NCBI RefSeq assembly: GCF_000181495.1
Contig: NZ_ABCF01000003.1
Coordinates: 61,223-125,222 of the forward strand
From: Bacillus sp. SG-1
GTDB lineage: Bacteria; Bacillota; Bacilli; Bacillales; Bacillaceae_B
Length of the DNA stretch: 64,000 nt
Direction: 5' to 3'
In this document: piece after piece, positions 8,217-15,696 of the stretch
How positions within the stretch are numbered: position 1 is the stretch's first letter
How the letters are laid out: every line of letters starts with the position of its first letter
Notes under the pieces: generated by a model
The model's database searches: none
Told to the model about the DNA's origin: nothing
What the model saw: the letters and a program-made list of their open reading frames with translations, nothing else
Position numbers and translations under genes: made by a program

Positions 8217-9085
8217 CAGATCACCACCTTCTGACCAGTTGTCAGGTAAATAAGGACATTACTGATCATGAGTAATAGAAATATAGGCAGGTAAAACATA
8301 ATCAAACTGAAGGCGATGACATCGATCTGCGGGAATGCAAAAATGAAGTGGGTCACTCCATAGATATTAAACAACCGTTCAAACACAATGAGGTTCGACA
8401 GCAAGATCAAGATAAAGGCTTTCATATGGTTCATCATGCTTGGCATGATATTCCTCACAATATGTACGGTAAAGATATACATCTTTCTGAACCCTTTGCT
8501 TCGGGCCAGGTCGACATAAGGCTTCGTCAGTTCATCTTCCACCAGCAGCAGGCACAGCCTGAAAATGAATATGGAAGGAAGGATGGCGAGAGCACAAATG
8601 GGCAGCAGGTATACAGGGTCATTGCCTCCGGCCACAGGTGCCAGCAGGATGCCTGTCCGTTTGAAGAAGATAATGACGAAAAATTGAATGACGATGATGA
8701 TCAGCAAATCAGGCAAGGACTCCAAGAAATTAAGGACCTTCAGCATGATGCCGGATGCTTTTTGAGGAAGCCCGATGGTGAAAAAGGTTAAGATGAACGC
8801 TGTCAGTGTAGCCAGCAGAATGGATGAGATAAAGATAATTATAGAATAAAAGTAATAACTCCAGAATGTTGGAAACATCGGATACGTATTATTGTCCTCA
8901 TTCGTGATAGTAATATCAGAGGGGGAGCTTAACGACAGGATGATCTGCCATATATTCTTAAGGTATCCTTCCAGGCTTATCTGGATGCCATCCGTAAATA
9001 AACCTATGATTCCGCTGATCATCACGATTCCAAGAGACACAAACAGAAACTTCAACACCATGCCTGACAGACTTCTATACAACAT
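8216..9085 (-). CDS. Peptide-type ABC transporter permease (OppB/DppB-like)
   Basis: 289 residues, starting at an ATG with AAAGGGG eight bases upstream. It has about six membrane segments, and PYVDLARSKGFRKMYIFTVH with VRNIMPSMM matches the EAA loop region of OppB-type permeases. It lies immediately upstream of, and overlaps, the OppC-like gene, so both should form one heterodimeric channel. The expected nucleotide-binding subunits are absent nearby. A 29-codon ORF with its own promoter precedes it on the same strand (9151-9240), which suggests that the three genes are co-transcribed. Confidence 0.83.
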   Translation of the reverse strand: MLYRSLSGMVLKFLFVSLGIVMISGIIGLFTDGIQISLEGYLKNIWQIILSLSSPSDITITNEDNNTYPMFPTFWSYYFYSIIIFISSILLATLTAFILTFFTIGLPQKASGIMLKVLNFLESLPDLLIIIVIQFFVIIFFKRTGILLAPVAGGNDPVYLLPICALAILPSIFIFRLCLLLVEDELTKPYVDLARSKGFRKMYIFTVHIVRNIMPSMMNHMKAFILILLSNLIVFERLFNIYGVTHFIFAFPQIDVIAFSLIMFYLPIFLLLMISNVLIYLTTGQKVVI

Positions 9086-9150
9086 TGAATTTTTGCCCCT
9101 TTCACAAGCTATAATCTTATTATAAGGAAGAAAATGTATCGAGGCCCCAA

Positions 9151-9240
9151 CTATTCCTCGACGAAAATTCCTTTAAGAATATTTTGAAAGACGACAGGAT
9201 CTTTAATAATCAGGCCGACTGGCGAAAAATCGAAACTCAT
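9151..9240 (-). CDS. 29-residue peptide ORF upstream of the orphan permeases
   Basis: A short frame starts at an ATG six bases after a perfect GAGGAGG ribosome binding site, behind a TGGTATAAT extended -10 promoter, and ends 65 bp before the OppB-like gene on the same strand with no terminator between. The peptide begins MSFDFSPVGLIIKDPVVF and ends in two glutamates; it is amphipathic and rather hydrophobic. The LIIKDPVVF segment loosely recalls the N-terminus of ComX pheromone precursors (hydrophobic, then x-P-x-V/A-L/F), but it is too short and the match too weak to assign. It could be a secreted or sensed peptide, a small subunit of the permease, or a leader ORF. Confidence 0.55.
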   Translation of the reverse strand: MSFDFSPVGLIIKDPVVFQNILKGIFVEE

Positions 9241-9290
9241 CGGAAACCTCCTCTTCAATACTATAAAGGTTCAACTCTCATATAAGTAAA

Positions 9291-9299
9291 ATTATACCA
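9291..9299 (-). promoter_or_regulatory. Extended -10 promoter for the peptide-permease operon
   Basis: Read on the minus strand the site is TGGTATAAT, an exact extended -10 element, about 50 bp upstream of the peptide ATG. No good -35 is seen, which is usual for this promoter type. Confidence 0.6.
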
Positions 9300-9627
9300 G
9301 AACAGTGAGGTTAGGAAATGATTAATTTCCTGCCAGATGGAAAAAGGGACAAGACGACGAATATTCACTTTAGAGGCACAAACCATAAAAATTCATAATC
9401 TATTATCATACGAATCCGCCCGTTATTTTTTTATTGAGATAGCAGCTTTTATTTTCAAGTGTGTTATCGCATCTAAAACCGCATCACTGAACTTTGATTT
9501 ACATGGCGGATTCACTAGCGGAATGATATGAAAAATCTAATAAGAATCGAGAGCTTAAATTGAAGGGATAATCATTTTTCTACCAGTGACATTGCTAAGT
9601 TATTTTATCCCGGACCCTGGCTTATAT

Positions 9628-9818
9628 AATAAGGGAAGAAATTTCTCTTATTAATGAAATGTCGAGGAAAATAGGTCAAATAGGCGAAAAATCTTCCGTT
9701 ATTCACTAAAAAAACATGGAAATTGGGTTACTGAGCATGTTTAACGGAAAATTCTTCCGTTATTTACATCTCCCCAGCTAAAATCTGAAGTTTAACAGAA
9801 GAAAATTCCCTTATTTTT
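9628..9818. repeat. Cluster of short inverted GGAA/TTCC repeats
   Basis: Several related palindromes occur in about 190 bp: AATAAGGGAA with its complement, TAACGGAA with TTCCGTTA, and degenerate versions. Nothing coding is supported in 9300-9871, although short open frames exist. Function unknown. Confidence 0.45.
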
Positions 9819-9871
9819 AGTACCCTTCCCTTGGTGACTTTCTCAATTATTGATTATTACGAACCCATGGT

Positions 9872-9900
9872 AAAAAGCAGTCCGTTTTAGACTGCTTTTT
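9872..9900. terminator. Terminator downstream of ykuK
   Basis: AAAAAGCAGTC pairs with GACTGCTTTTT around CGTTTTA. It lies about 85 bp beyond the ykuK stop codon and is symmetric enough to act on both strands. Confidence 0.75.
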
Positions 9901-9983
9901 CTAGTTTTGCACTCCAAAATTGACGAACGCCTTGTCCCTCTATGGTTGTTGAGGGAGGACGGGGGAAGGCTTCCTCCCTAAAT

Positions 9984-10520
9984 TCATTTTGTGTAGCGGT
10001 TCGCATAACTCGAAGCAACGAACGCATCCGGCTTGATCTTCGGTTCCACGCCCATCGCTTCCATTCTGGCGACCATTTCTTTCACAAACTTCCGCGTCTT
10101 GTTCTTCTTTCCAGCCCCGATGTCGATATGGCCTTCCATTGTAAAAGTCGCTCCTTGATAAAGGTGGGGAAGAACGATCTCGATTAACTGATTTTTTCTT
10201 TCTTCCGTAAACAACGAAACAATCTCCTCGGATAAAGAAATCTCATAGGAAATCCGCTCATGCAACTGCAGCATCTGCCGGGGGACCACCACTTTTCGTA
10301 TACATGCCCACACACCATTTCCTTCATTTAATATGGCAATCCCTGTGATGAAGACGGTCTGCTTGTGATGAACCTGGGAATCAGTCCCCACCATCAACCG
10401 GTAGTTCCCGTCAGGCTGAGATTTCATGAACGTCACAATACGCTGGAAGACATGGTCAAATGACATCCCGTTTTCCTGGAGATTTTGAAATGAGCAGCAA
10501 TCATCCGAATAGCTTTTCAT
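9984..10520 (-). CDS. ykuK: YkuK-like ribonuclease H-fold protein (DUF458)
   Basis: 178 residues. LMVGTDSQVHHKQTVFITGI places an acidic residue and a strand pattern like the first RNase H-fold beta hairpin. KTRKFVKEMVARMEAMGVE and IKPDAFVASSYANRYTK are close to the conserved C-terminus of B. subtilis YkuK as I remember it. Family members are annotated as RNase H-like with no demonstrated reaction known to me. The ATG at 10520 has only a weak upstream ribosome binding site, so the internal ATG at codon 19 (MSFDHVF) is an alternative start. It stands alone with its own terminator. Confidence 0.85.
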   Translation of the reverse strand: MKSYSDDCCSFQNLQENGMSFDHVFQRIVTFMKSQPDGNYRLMVGTDSQVHHKQTVFITGIAILNEGNGVWACIRKVVVPRQMLQLHERISYEISLSEEIVSLFTEERKNQLIEIVLPHLYQGATFTMEGHIDIGAGKKNKTRKFVKEMVARMEAMGVEPKIKPDAFVASSYANRYTK

Positions 10521-10731
10521 CTTGTCATATCACAGCTTTCTTAAGCAATTTGTTATCTATATCTTATGATGAAGCTTTTGGGATGGTGTGAGGAAAATGG
10601 GTACTTCAGTCCATGACATTTATTTGGGAAAATTAGAAGCCTATGGGTGTTATCATGGTAAAATTAGTTAAAGAACGTCCTTCGTTAATACAAGTCGTTT
10701 AATCGAAGAATCGCTAAAAGGGGGAGAGAAA

Positions 10732-10851
10732 ATGGGCTGGTTAATAATTGTCGCTGTTGCATACCTGCCAATTATCTATCGTATTCATAGACGTTTAGAT
10801 TACTTAGAAAAAGAAGTGAAAAGGTTAAAGGGGGAAGATGATTTAAGATGA
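10732..10851 (+). CDS. 39-residue membrane-anchored small protein
   Basis: ATG preceded by AAAGGGGGAGAGAAA. The product MGWLIIVAVAYLPIIYRIHR has one membrane segment followed by a charged helical tail (LDYLEKEVKRLKGEDDLR) likely to form a short coiled coil. Architecture and size resemble the 40-residue protein at 53862. No family recognised. It opens the first array of small co-oriented genes; no R1 element is obvious between it and the next gene, and the 270 bp that follow hold nothing else I can support. Confidence 0.6.
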   Translation: MGWLIIVAVAYLPIIYRIHRRLDYLEKEVKRLKGEDDLR

Positions 10852-11118
10852 TTGTAAGTTAGTGATGAGCATAGCAGGTTGTGACTTTCAATATTGGGAT
10901 AATTATGTGGTGAATGTACTAGTAAAATCAAGAGGGATATTTAGTGAGAATTTCCTTTTTTGCTAACGGGCAGATAATTGAAGATCAAATATAGCATTTG
11001 CTCCACTATTGAGCAGGGTTGGTAAAAGAGGTACATCCACTTATAAGAGCTGGTTTGTTCAAAAGAAATTACAAAAGGAATGAGCGTTTAATTATTACAC
11101 GTATATGGAGGAGTTGTG

Positions 11119-11403
11119 ATGTGGGTTATATTAGGGGTTATTGCAATAGTAGTAACTTTTATAAATCTTTATTTGTACACAGCCGGAAAGGATTACAAGC
11201 TTGCTATGGCGATGGGGTTATCATTTACAGCATTAACACTCTGCGCACAATACAGTCTTGTATCCGAGTGGGTAGAAGTTGAAGGTTGGGCAGCTTTAAT
11301 GGATGTAGTACCTGGTATGGAAAGGGCATTATGGTTTTTAACAATTGTTTCTATCTTACTAAATATAGCACCTATACTTTTAGAACGAAAAGGTAAGAAA
11401 TAA
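11119..11403 (+). CDS. Small three-helix membrane protein, paralogue A
   Basis: 94 residues from the ATG at 11119; GGAGGA is six bases upstream, which makes this better than the GTG one codon earlier. Three hydrophobic segments are visible: WVILGVIAIVVTFINLYLY, LAMAMGLSFTALTLCAQYSL and ALWFLTIVSILLNIAPILL, with a basic C-terminus. A tandem copy follows at 11597 with the same start context. No known family assigned. An R1 element lies between the two copies. Confidence 0.75.
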   Translation: MWVILGVIAIVVTFINLYLYTAGKDYKLAMAMGLSFTALTLCAQYSLVSEWVEVEGWAALMDVVPGMERALWFLTIVSILLNIAPILLERKGKK

Positions 11404-11466
11404 TGACGTATTGTCACCCGTTTATATAAAATGCAATTATTGTGTAAGTCTTTATATATAACTATC

Positions 11467-11519
11467 GGTGGCGTTTGCTGAACAAGCAGCCACCCTATGT
11501 TCTAGGGCAGGTTTCTGAA
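11467..11519 (+). repeat. R1 element
   Basis: GGTGGC / GCCACC closes the first hairpin around TTTGCTGAACAAGCA; most other copies have GGGCG / CGCCC here, so both arms have changed together. The 3' half reads TATGTTCTAGGGCAGG. Confidence 0.7.
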
Positions 11520-11596
11520 AGTCTGATGAAAAATAATGCAAAAATTTGGATGCGGCACATTAGTATGATGCCACGTTATAAAGTGGAGGAATTGTG

Positions 11597-11878
11597 ATGT
11601 GGGTAATTTTAGGGGCTATTGCAATAGTAGTAACTTTTATAAATCTTTATATGTATTCAGCAGGAAAGGATTATAAGCTTGCTATGGCCTTGGGGTTATC
11701 ATTTACTGCATTAGCACTTTGTGCAGAATACAGCCTTGTATCGGAGTGGGTAGAAGGGGAGAATTGGCCAGCTTTATGGGAAGTGCCTAATTTTGCGAGG
11801 GCATTATGGTTTTTGACCATTGCTTCTATTTTATTAAATATTGCACCTATACTTTTAGAGAGAAAAAGTAAGAAATAA
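11597..11878 (+). CDS. Small three-helix membrane protein, paralogue B
   Basis: 93 residues, starting at the ATG at 11597 with GGAGGA ahead of it. It is a tandem copy of the gene at 11119: the first 45 residues are nearly identical (WVILGAIAIVVTFINLYMYS), while the loop after SEWVEGE is diverged and one residue shorter. The duplication includes the ribosome binding site region and the downstream TAATGAC. Function unknown; an integral membrane location is predicted from its three hydrophobic segments. Confidence 0.75.
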   Translation: MWVILGAIAIVVTFINLYMYSAGKDYKLAMALGLSFTALALCAEYSLVSEWVEGENWPALWEVPNFARALWFLTIASILLNIAPILLERKSKK

Positions 11879-11897
11879 TGACTTGTTGTCATACCAT

Positions 11898-11945
11898 GAG
11901 TTTGCTGAACAAGCAGCCGTCCCTTCAACTACGCCAGCAAGTTTT
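11898..11945 (+). repeat. R1 element, degenerate
   Basis: Retains TTTGCTGAACAAGCAGCCG and a shortened 3' half; the CGCCC arm has decayed. It separates paralogue B from the next ORF. Confidence 0.6.
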
Positions 11946-11998
11946 AGCATCTTCGTTCGGTTAACGGAGAAGAAATCTTAGCGATGGGGTGTCTTACA

Positions 11999-12337
11999 AT
12001 GTCAAAAAACAAAGGTTTTTATATAATTGCACTCCTTATAATAGGGGGATTTGCTTTAATTTTGACGTCGTATATTAAAGACCAGCCGTTTCGGGATATT
12101 GCGTGGCAATATGTAGAGGAAAATAATTGGGAACAAGAGGGAGTAGGAAAGTGGGCTTCTACTGTTACTCCAACAATAGCAGGTAATGACTACTCTCATC
12201 ATCTTTATGATCCTTCGTTTGGTGGAATGGAAATATATAAGGTGGAGTCTTTTGGCGGCGACGGTGCTAATGGTGTGCCGGCTATACTTATCTCCAAAGA
12301 AACAAATGAAGTAGTAGGAATTATTCCAACTGAATAA
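11999..12337 (+). CDS. Membrane-anchored extracytoplasmic small protein
   Basis: About 112 residues from the ATG at 11999 (GGGGTG at suitable spacing); an in-frame ATG at 11984 would add five residues. One N-terminal membrane anchor, FYIIALLIIGGFALILTS, is followed by a soluble domain of about 85 residues that includes IAWQYVEENNWEQEGVGKW and ends ILISKETNEVVGIIPTE. The last part resembles the beta-strand ending of small PepSY-like or DUF-type secreted proteins (conversion of a side chain then VVG), but I cannot name the family. Located outside the membrane by prediction. Member of the first R1 array. Confidence 0.7.
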   Translation: MSKNKGFYIIALLIIGGFALILTSYIKDQPFRDIAWQYVEENNWEQEGVGKWASTVTPTIAGNDYSHHLYDPSFGGMEIYKVESFGGDGANGVPAILISKETNEVVGIIPTE

Positions 12338-12474
12338 AACATCCTTCTTCAACCTGGTAGCGGATGTGTTAGCTGAATTAGCAGTAATGGATAAAAAATC
12401 CAGACTTTTATTGATGTTTTTTCTCTTTTGGTGTAAAATTACACCATAATCTCGTCGTCAGGAAGGGGAAATTC

Positions 12475-12711
12475 ATTATCAAATCTTGCGGTATTATTTT
12501 AATTTCAGTTGGATTAGTTTCATCGATATTTGGACTGTTACCCGTTGTGTTCATCTACCCTTTTAAATATTGGGATGCCTCATCTCAATATTGGAACTTC
12601 ATATTATTTCAAGATGGGAACCGTTTAACTTGGCAAGGGGGCTTAATTGCGATATTGACTGGTATTCTTTTATATATAAAAGCTAAAAAAAGGCAGGCTT
12701 CAATCGATTAA
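12475..12711 (+). CDS. Small membrane protein with apparent ATT start
   Basis: A 78-codon open frame follows AAGGGG with six bases to an ATT codon (the next codon is ATC); there is no ATG, GTG or TTG near this position in frame. The product begins with IKSCGIILISVGLVSSIFGL, has a second hydrophobic segment near the C-terminus (GGLIAILTGILLYIKAKKR) and a Trp/Tyr-rich loop between, so it looks like a genuine two-helix membrane protein rather than chance. It is co-oriented with its neighbours in the R1 array. Either AUU initiation or a start codon lost by mutation explains the pattern. Confidence 0.5.
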   Translation: MIKSCGIILISVGLVSSIFGLLPVVFIYPFKYWDASSQYWNFILFQDGNRLTWQGGLIAILTGILLYIKAKKRQASID

Positions 12712-12734
12712 AGGTATTTCCGTTATAGGGGTCC

Positions 12735-12760
12735 TTTGCAACCTGCTGATTGAATAAGGG
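12735..12760 (+). repeat. R1 element, 3' half
   Basis: TTTGCAACCTGCTGATTGAA followed by TAAGG matches the second R1 hairpin (TTGNAA / TTGAATAA type). Follows the ATT-start gene. Confidence 0.45.
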
Positions 12761-12835
12761 CTTATAGAGATTCCAAACTCTGGATGAATGGAAATTTTGG
12801 AAAAAAAGAGCCAGACTGAAGAGAGGAATAATATA

Positions 12836-13249
12836 ATGAATTATTTTAGCTGGTTATATATTTTTTCGATAGTTTGGTTCTTATGGGCTATCCCAAGTTT
12901 TGTTTACTTTCGATACAGACATAATTCTTTAATAAAGAATAATATGAAAAAATGTTATCTTTTCTATATCTTTTCTTATGTTGTTTCATTAGTAATAAGT
13001 ATTATCTTGTATCTGCTGCTCTTAAATGGTTTGAAGGAGCAACAATTTAATAATTTGTCTCCCGCAGTGCCTGTGTTGTTGATGTTTGTTACAGTGATTC
13101 TAACATTTATGATTTCTTATTATTCCTACCTTCAGTTTTCTAAGAAATTTGAAGAGCATTCAATAAACAAACTATTCTTCTACTACACTTTATTACTTAC
13201 TTCGCTTACTTGCTTATATGGAATTATATTTTTAGTGTTTTTTGGATGA
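12836..13249 (+). CDS. Four-helix membrane protein of unknown function
   Basis: 137 residues from the ATG at 12836, which has GAGAGG upstream; the longer frame from 12788 lacks a ribosome binding site. Four hydrophobic segments: WLYIFSIVWFLWAIPSFVYF, YIFSYVVSLVISIILYLLLL, VPVLLMFVTVILTFMISYYS and FFYYTLLLTSLTCLYGIIFL. The loops are short and basic on the cytoplasmic side. No family recognised. It is followed by two R1-type hairpins (13291-13416). Confidence 0.72.
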   Translation: MNYFSWLYIFSIVWFLWAIPSFVYFRYRHNSLIKNNMKKCYLFYIFSYVVSLVISIILYLLLLNGLKEQQFNNLSPAVPVLLMFVTVILTFMISYYSYLQFSKKFEEHSINKLFFYYTLLLTSLTCLYGIIFLVFFG

Positions 13250-13290
13250 CAAGTATGAAAATAAATCCGTCGTATAGGATGATAGACATC

Positions 13291-13320
13291 AAAGGGGACT
13301 GTTAAATAAGCAGTCGTCCA
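13291..13320 (+). repeat. R1 first hairpin, variant
   Basis: GGGGACTG and CAGTCGTCC pair around TTAAATAAG; compared with the usual GGGCG / CGCCC arms both sides are changed. No 3' half is obvious. Confidence 0.5.
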
Positions 13321-13356
13321 GTTTTGTAAAAAAGTAATGAGCTTGTTCCATTATAG

Positions 13357-13416
13357 CGGGTGATTGCAGGACAAGCAGCCGCCCTTTGTTCCAGTAAACC
13401 TGCTAATGGAATACCG
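13357..13416 (+). repeat. R1 element
   Basis: First hairpin ends in ACAAGCAGCCGCCC. The second hairpin pairs TTGTTCCA with TGGAATAC around GTAAACCTGCTAA, a changed but still complementary version of the common TTGTTCAA / TTGAATAA stem. Confidence 0.65.
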
Positions 13417-13514
13417 GAACTTAATTAAGTTGGCTCCCGTTTAATTGCTAGAGAATAATTTCTCAATCAAGTATTCTGATTAGAATTTGATGAAATCTTG
13501 GGGGAGGGGATATT

Positions 13515-14123
13515 GTGCAGAGATTTCTCATGAGTATTGGTTTTCTTATTTTTATGTCTTCATTAGTTGGTTGTACCCATAATGAAAACCAAGAACAATT
13601 AGAAGTTCTTGTGAAGACCCACTGGGGAGATAAAATGTTACACGAACGCAATTTTTATCAGACAATCATAACAGAATTGTCTTCAGAAGATTTGAATGCA
13701 GGTTTTCTAAAGGGTGTCGGTGCTACCCAACGTGATTTTTATACAATTAATCAACGTGATGATAAGGGCTCAATACAAGATATAATTGACCAATATTATG
13801 AGGACGAAGAAGTTGAAAAAATTAATGAGGTTCTTCAAAAAGCAGAAGATACTTCATTTGCTTTAGCACATCATTTGGAGAACGAAGATCTATCGGTTCT
13901 ATTCCATAATAAGCAATTTATCAGTTCAGTGGATGGTCTTATAGATGCTTATGTAATTGGGCAGGGTTCCGTTATTTCTTCCGATGATTTGACTTTAATT
14001 AATATAATTAAATATCCTGAAAATATTTCTGAAAAGTATTCTTCAAATGAAATTTTGACCTTACTGATTGATATTGAAAATAATTTAGAGTTACTTTCTC
14101 AAGAGATCGTAAATGTCGAATAA
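13515..14123 (+). CDS. Lipoprotein of unknown function
   Basis: 202 residues from a GTG at 13515 preceded by GGGGGAGGGGA. The N-terminus has a signal peptide and lipobox (FLIFMSSLVGC), so the mature protein is lipid-anchored outside the cell with Cys near position 20. The rest is acidic and predicted helical, with segments such as DIIDQYYEDEEVEKINEVLQ and ISSVDGLIDAYVIGQGSV. No family recognised. Last clear member of the first array of small co-oriented genes. Confidence 0.75.
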   Translation: MQRFLMSIGFLIFMSSLVGCTHNENQEQLEVLVKTHWGDKMLHERNFYQTIITELSSEDLNAGFLKGVGATQRDFYTINQRDDKGSIQDIIDQYYEDEEVEKINEVLQKAEDTSFALAHHLENEDLSVLFHNKQFISSVDGLIDAYVIGQGSVISSDDLTLINIIKYPENISEKYSSNEILTLLIDIENNLELLSQEIVNVE

Positions 14124-14256
14124 ATTCCCTGCTTCTTCAAGGATAGGGGACGCTAATGAAACCCGGCCATTCTCAAACAAGGGAATTTGCTCTTTTTATG
14201 TTGCCCGAATTCCAGTATTTCTTGAACGGCATCATGCATATCTGAAAGACTTAGTT

Positions 14257-14271
14257 GTCAAACGTTTTGAC
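14257..14271. promoter_or_regulatory. Candidate operator upstream of the Rrf2 gene
   Basis: GTCAAA-CGT-TTTGAC is a perfect 6-bp dyad about 50 bp before the Rrf2 ATG, in the promoter region. Autoregulation is inferred. Confidence 0.4.
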
Positions 14272-14319
14272 TTTTTATTTACAATGTTTCAAAATGAAGG
14301 GAGAAGAAGAGGTGGAACG

Positions 14320-14733
14320 ATGACTGAGAAGGTAACGAGTGTAAAGTGGTTTGGAATGGCGATTCAGGCCTTACTGGTGCTGGCCAATCATGAAGGACTC
14401 TGTCCGAGCGGTGTATTGGCAGAGAAGCTTGATTCCAAGTCGGTTTTTCTAAGAAAAATACTAAGGCACTTGGTGAAAGAAGAGTTGATTCAGGCGAAAG
14501 AAGGCCGGGACGGCGGCTATTATCTTGTGAAAAATCCTGAAGACATTAAGTTGTCGGATGTTTATAATGCGATGAGATCAGAAACTTTCTCAAAAGGTTT
14601 TTTTGATGTAGAGAGTAAAGAATGTTTTGCTGCATGTACGCGCGATTCTCTTTTTGAGCTGCGGGATGAAATGGAAAGCTGGATAGTAAATGGGTTGGAA
14701 CAGAAGACGATCAAGGATTTAATGAAACAGTAA
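14320..14733 (+). CDS. Rrf2 family transcriptional regulator
   Basis: 137 residues from the ATG at 14320, after an AGAGGTGG ribosome binding site; the upstream extension to 14113 overlaps the previous gene and lacks support. The N-terminus VKWFGMAIQALLVLANHEGL followed by CPSGVLAEKLDSKSVFLRKI and the wing KEGRDGGYYLVKNPEDIKLS are the Rrf2 winged-helix signature. Two Cys residues occur in ESKECFAACTRD, where several Rrf2 proteins place sensing cysteines or iron-sulfur ligands, but only two are seen, which fits a thiol-redox sensor better than a cluster protein. It sits directly upstream of a nitroreductase with a long perfect operator-like dyad over its promoter. Confidence 0.88.
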   Translation: MTEKVTSVKWFGMAIQALLVLANHEGLCPSGVLAEKLDSKSVFLRKILRHLVKEELIQAKEGRDGGYYLVKNPEDIKLSDVYNAMRSETFSKGFFDVESKECFAACTRDSLFELRDEMESWIVNGLEQKTIKDLMKQ

Positions 14734-14768
14734 AAAGCGAAGCGGTGTTTACACTACTTCGCTTTTTT
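14732..14768 (+). terminator. Terminator after the Rrf2 gene
   Basis: AAAAAGCGAAG pairs with CTTCGCTTTTTT around a 14-base loop; begins at the stop codon. Confidence 0.85.
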
Positions 14769-14790
14769 ATTTTGCCCGGAATAACTGTAT

Positions 14791-14829
14791 TTGACACAAG
14801 AACAGTTTTGAATTTATACTGTTCTTGTG
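14791..14829 (+). promoter_or_regulatory. Nitroreductase promoter with a perfect 12-bp inverted repeat
   Basis: -35 TTGACA (14791-14796) and -10 TATACT (14815-14820) are spaced by 18 bp. CACAAGAACAGT (14795-14806) and ACTGTTCTTGTG (14818-14829) are perfect inverted arms with an 11-bp spacer, covering the core promoter, so a bound repressor would block polymerase. The neighbouring Rrf2 regulator is the obvious candidate. Confidence 0.75.
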
Positions 14830-14858
14830 AAAGTTACAGTTTTGAGGAGGATATTTTG

Positions 14859-15566
14859 ATGTCTGATAAAACATTAAGCAAAGAAGAATATTTAAATAAA
14901 GCAAAAGAACTTGATACTACGAAAGAAGCTCCGAAGCAGTTAGAGGATACGGACTTTTTAACAGTAGCGAAAGAGCGCCGTTCAGTGCGCCATTATGATC
15001 CTGATTTTAAATTGGAAGAGAGTGAAATCAGAGAATTGCTGGAAACAGCGACACTGGCACCTTCGTCCAGTAACCTTCAGCCTTGGAGATTCTTAGTGAT
15101 AGAAGATCAGAAGGAAAAAGAGCGGTTACTGCCGATTGCCAACAACCAGCAGCAAATCGTTGATGCATCCGTTGTCTTTGCGGTACTTGGCGATCGTGAA
15201 GCTTATAAAAATGCCGATCGTATCTACAGCCAGATTGCTGAAAAAGGAAACATGCCAGAAGACGTAAAGGACATGTATGTGAACAGCATTTTTGAAAACT
15301 ACGGAAATTTTCCTAAAGAGCGCCAAGCGAAAATCGCTCACATTGACGGCGGAATCGTCGCGAATCAATTAATGTTGGCAGCCAAAGCGAAAGGCTATGA
15401 TACTGTGCCGATGGGCGGCTATGATGAGGCTAAGTTCATGGAAGCATTCAATGTTCCGGAAACGTACGAACCCATCATGTTGATCTCATTAGGAAAAGGA
15501 ACCAAAGCTGGTTTTGAGAAGACACGTCTTCCACTTGATGATGTTATGCAATGGAATAAATTTTAA
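14859..15566 (+). CDS. Nitroreductase family protein
   Basis: 235 residues from the ATG at 14859 with GAGGAGG upstream. RRSVRHYDPDFKLEESEI and ETATLAPSSSNLQPWRFLVI are the FMN-binding N-terminal signature, and IVANQLMLAAKAKGYDTVPM with MGGYDEAKFMEAF and LISLGKGTKAG are the C-terminal ones. Family members use FMN and NAD(P)H to reduce nitro groups, quinones or flavins; the physiological substrate is not evident. The strong promoter-dyad suggests repression relieved by electrophile or redox stress through the Rrf2 protein upstream. Closed by its own terminator. Confidence 0.92.
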   Translation: MSDKTLSKEEYLNKAKELDTTKEAPKQLEDTDFLTVAKERRSVRHYDPDFKLEESEIRELLETATLAPSSSNLQPWRFLVIEDQKEKERLLPIANNQQQIVDASVVFAVLGDREAYKNADRIYSQIAEKGNMPEDVKDMYVNSIFENYGNFPKERQAKIAHIDGGIVANQLMLAAKAKGYDTVPMGGYDEAKFMEAFNVPETYEPIMLISLGKGTKAGFEKTRLPLDDVMQWNKF

Positions 15567-15575
15567 TAAACAAAA

Positions 15576-15612
15576 GGCCTGACTCCTGGTACTGCTGGGG
15601 CAGGCTTTTTTT
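15576..15612 (+). terminator. Terminator after the nitroreductase gene
   Basis: GGCCTG and CAGGCT pair around a GC-rich loop, followed by seven T residues. Confidence 0.8.
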
Positions 15613-15696
15613 CGGGTTCATACCAATGGACCTCAGAGAAGGAATTCCCCCCTTTAACTCGAATTGTAAAAAGATATAACACTGGAGGGGATTTCC

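Noticed and set aside
9151..9240. ComX or Phr pheromone assignment for the 29-residue ORF
   Set aside because: The resemblance is limited to a short hydrophobic-Pro-hydrophobic stretch and there is no neighbouring ComQ, ComP or Rap gene.
9337..9531. 64-codon open frame on the + strand
   Set aside because: No ribosome binding site, no recognisable protein character, and it lies in a repeat-rich intergenic stretch.
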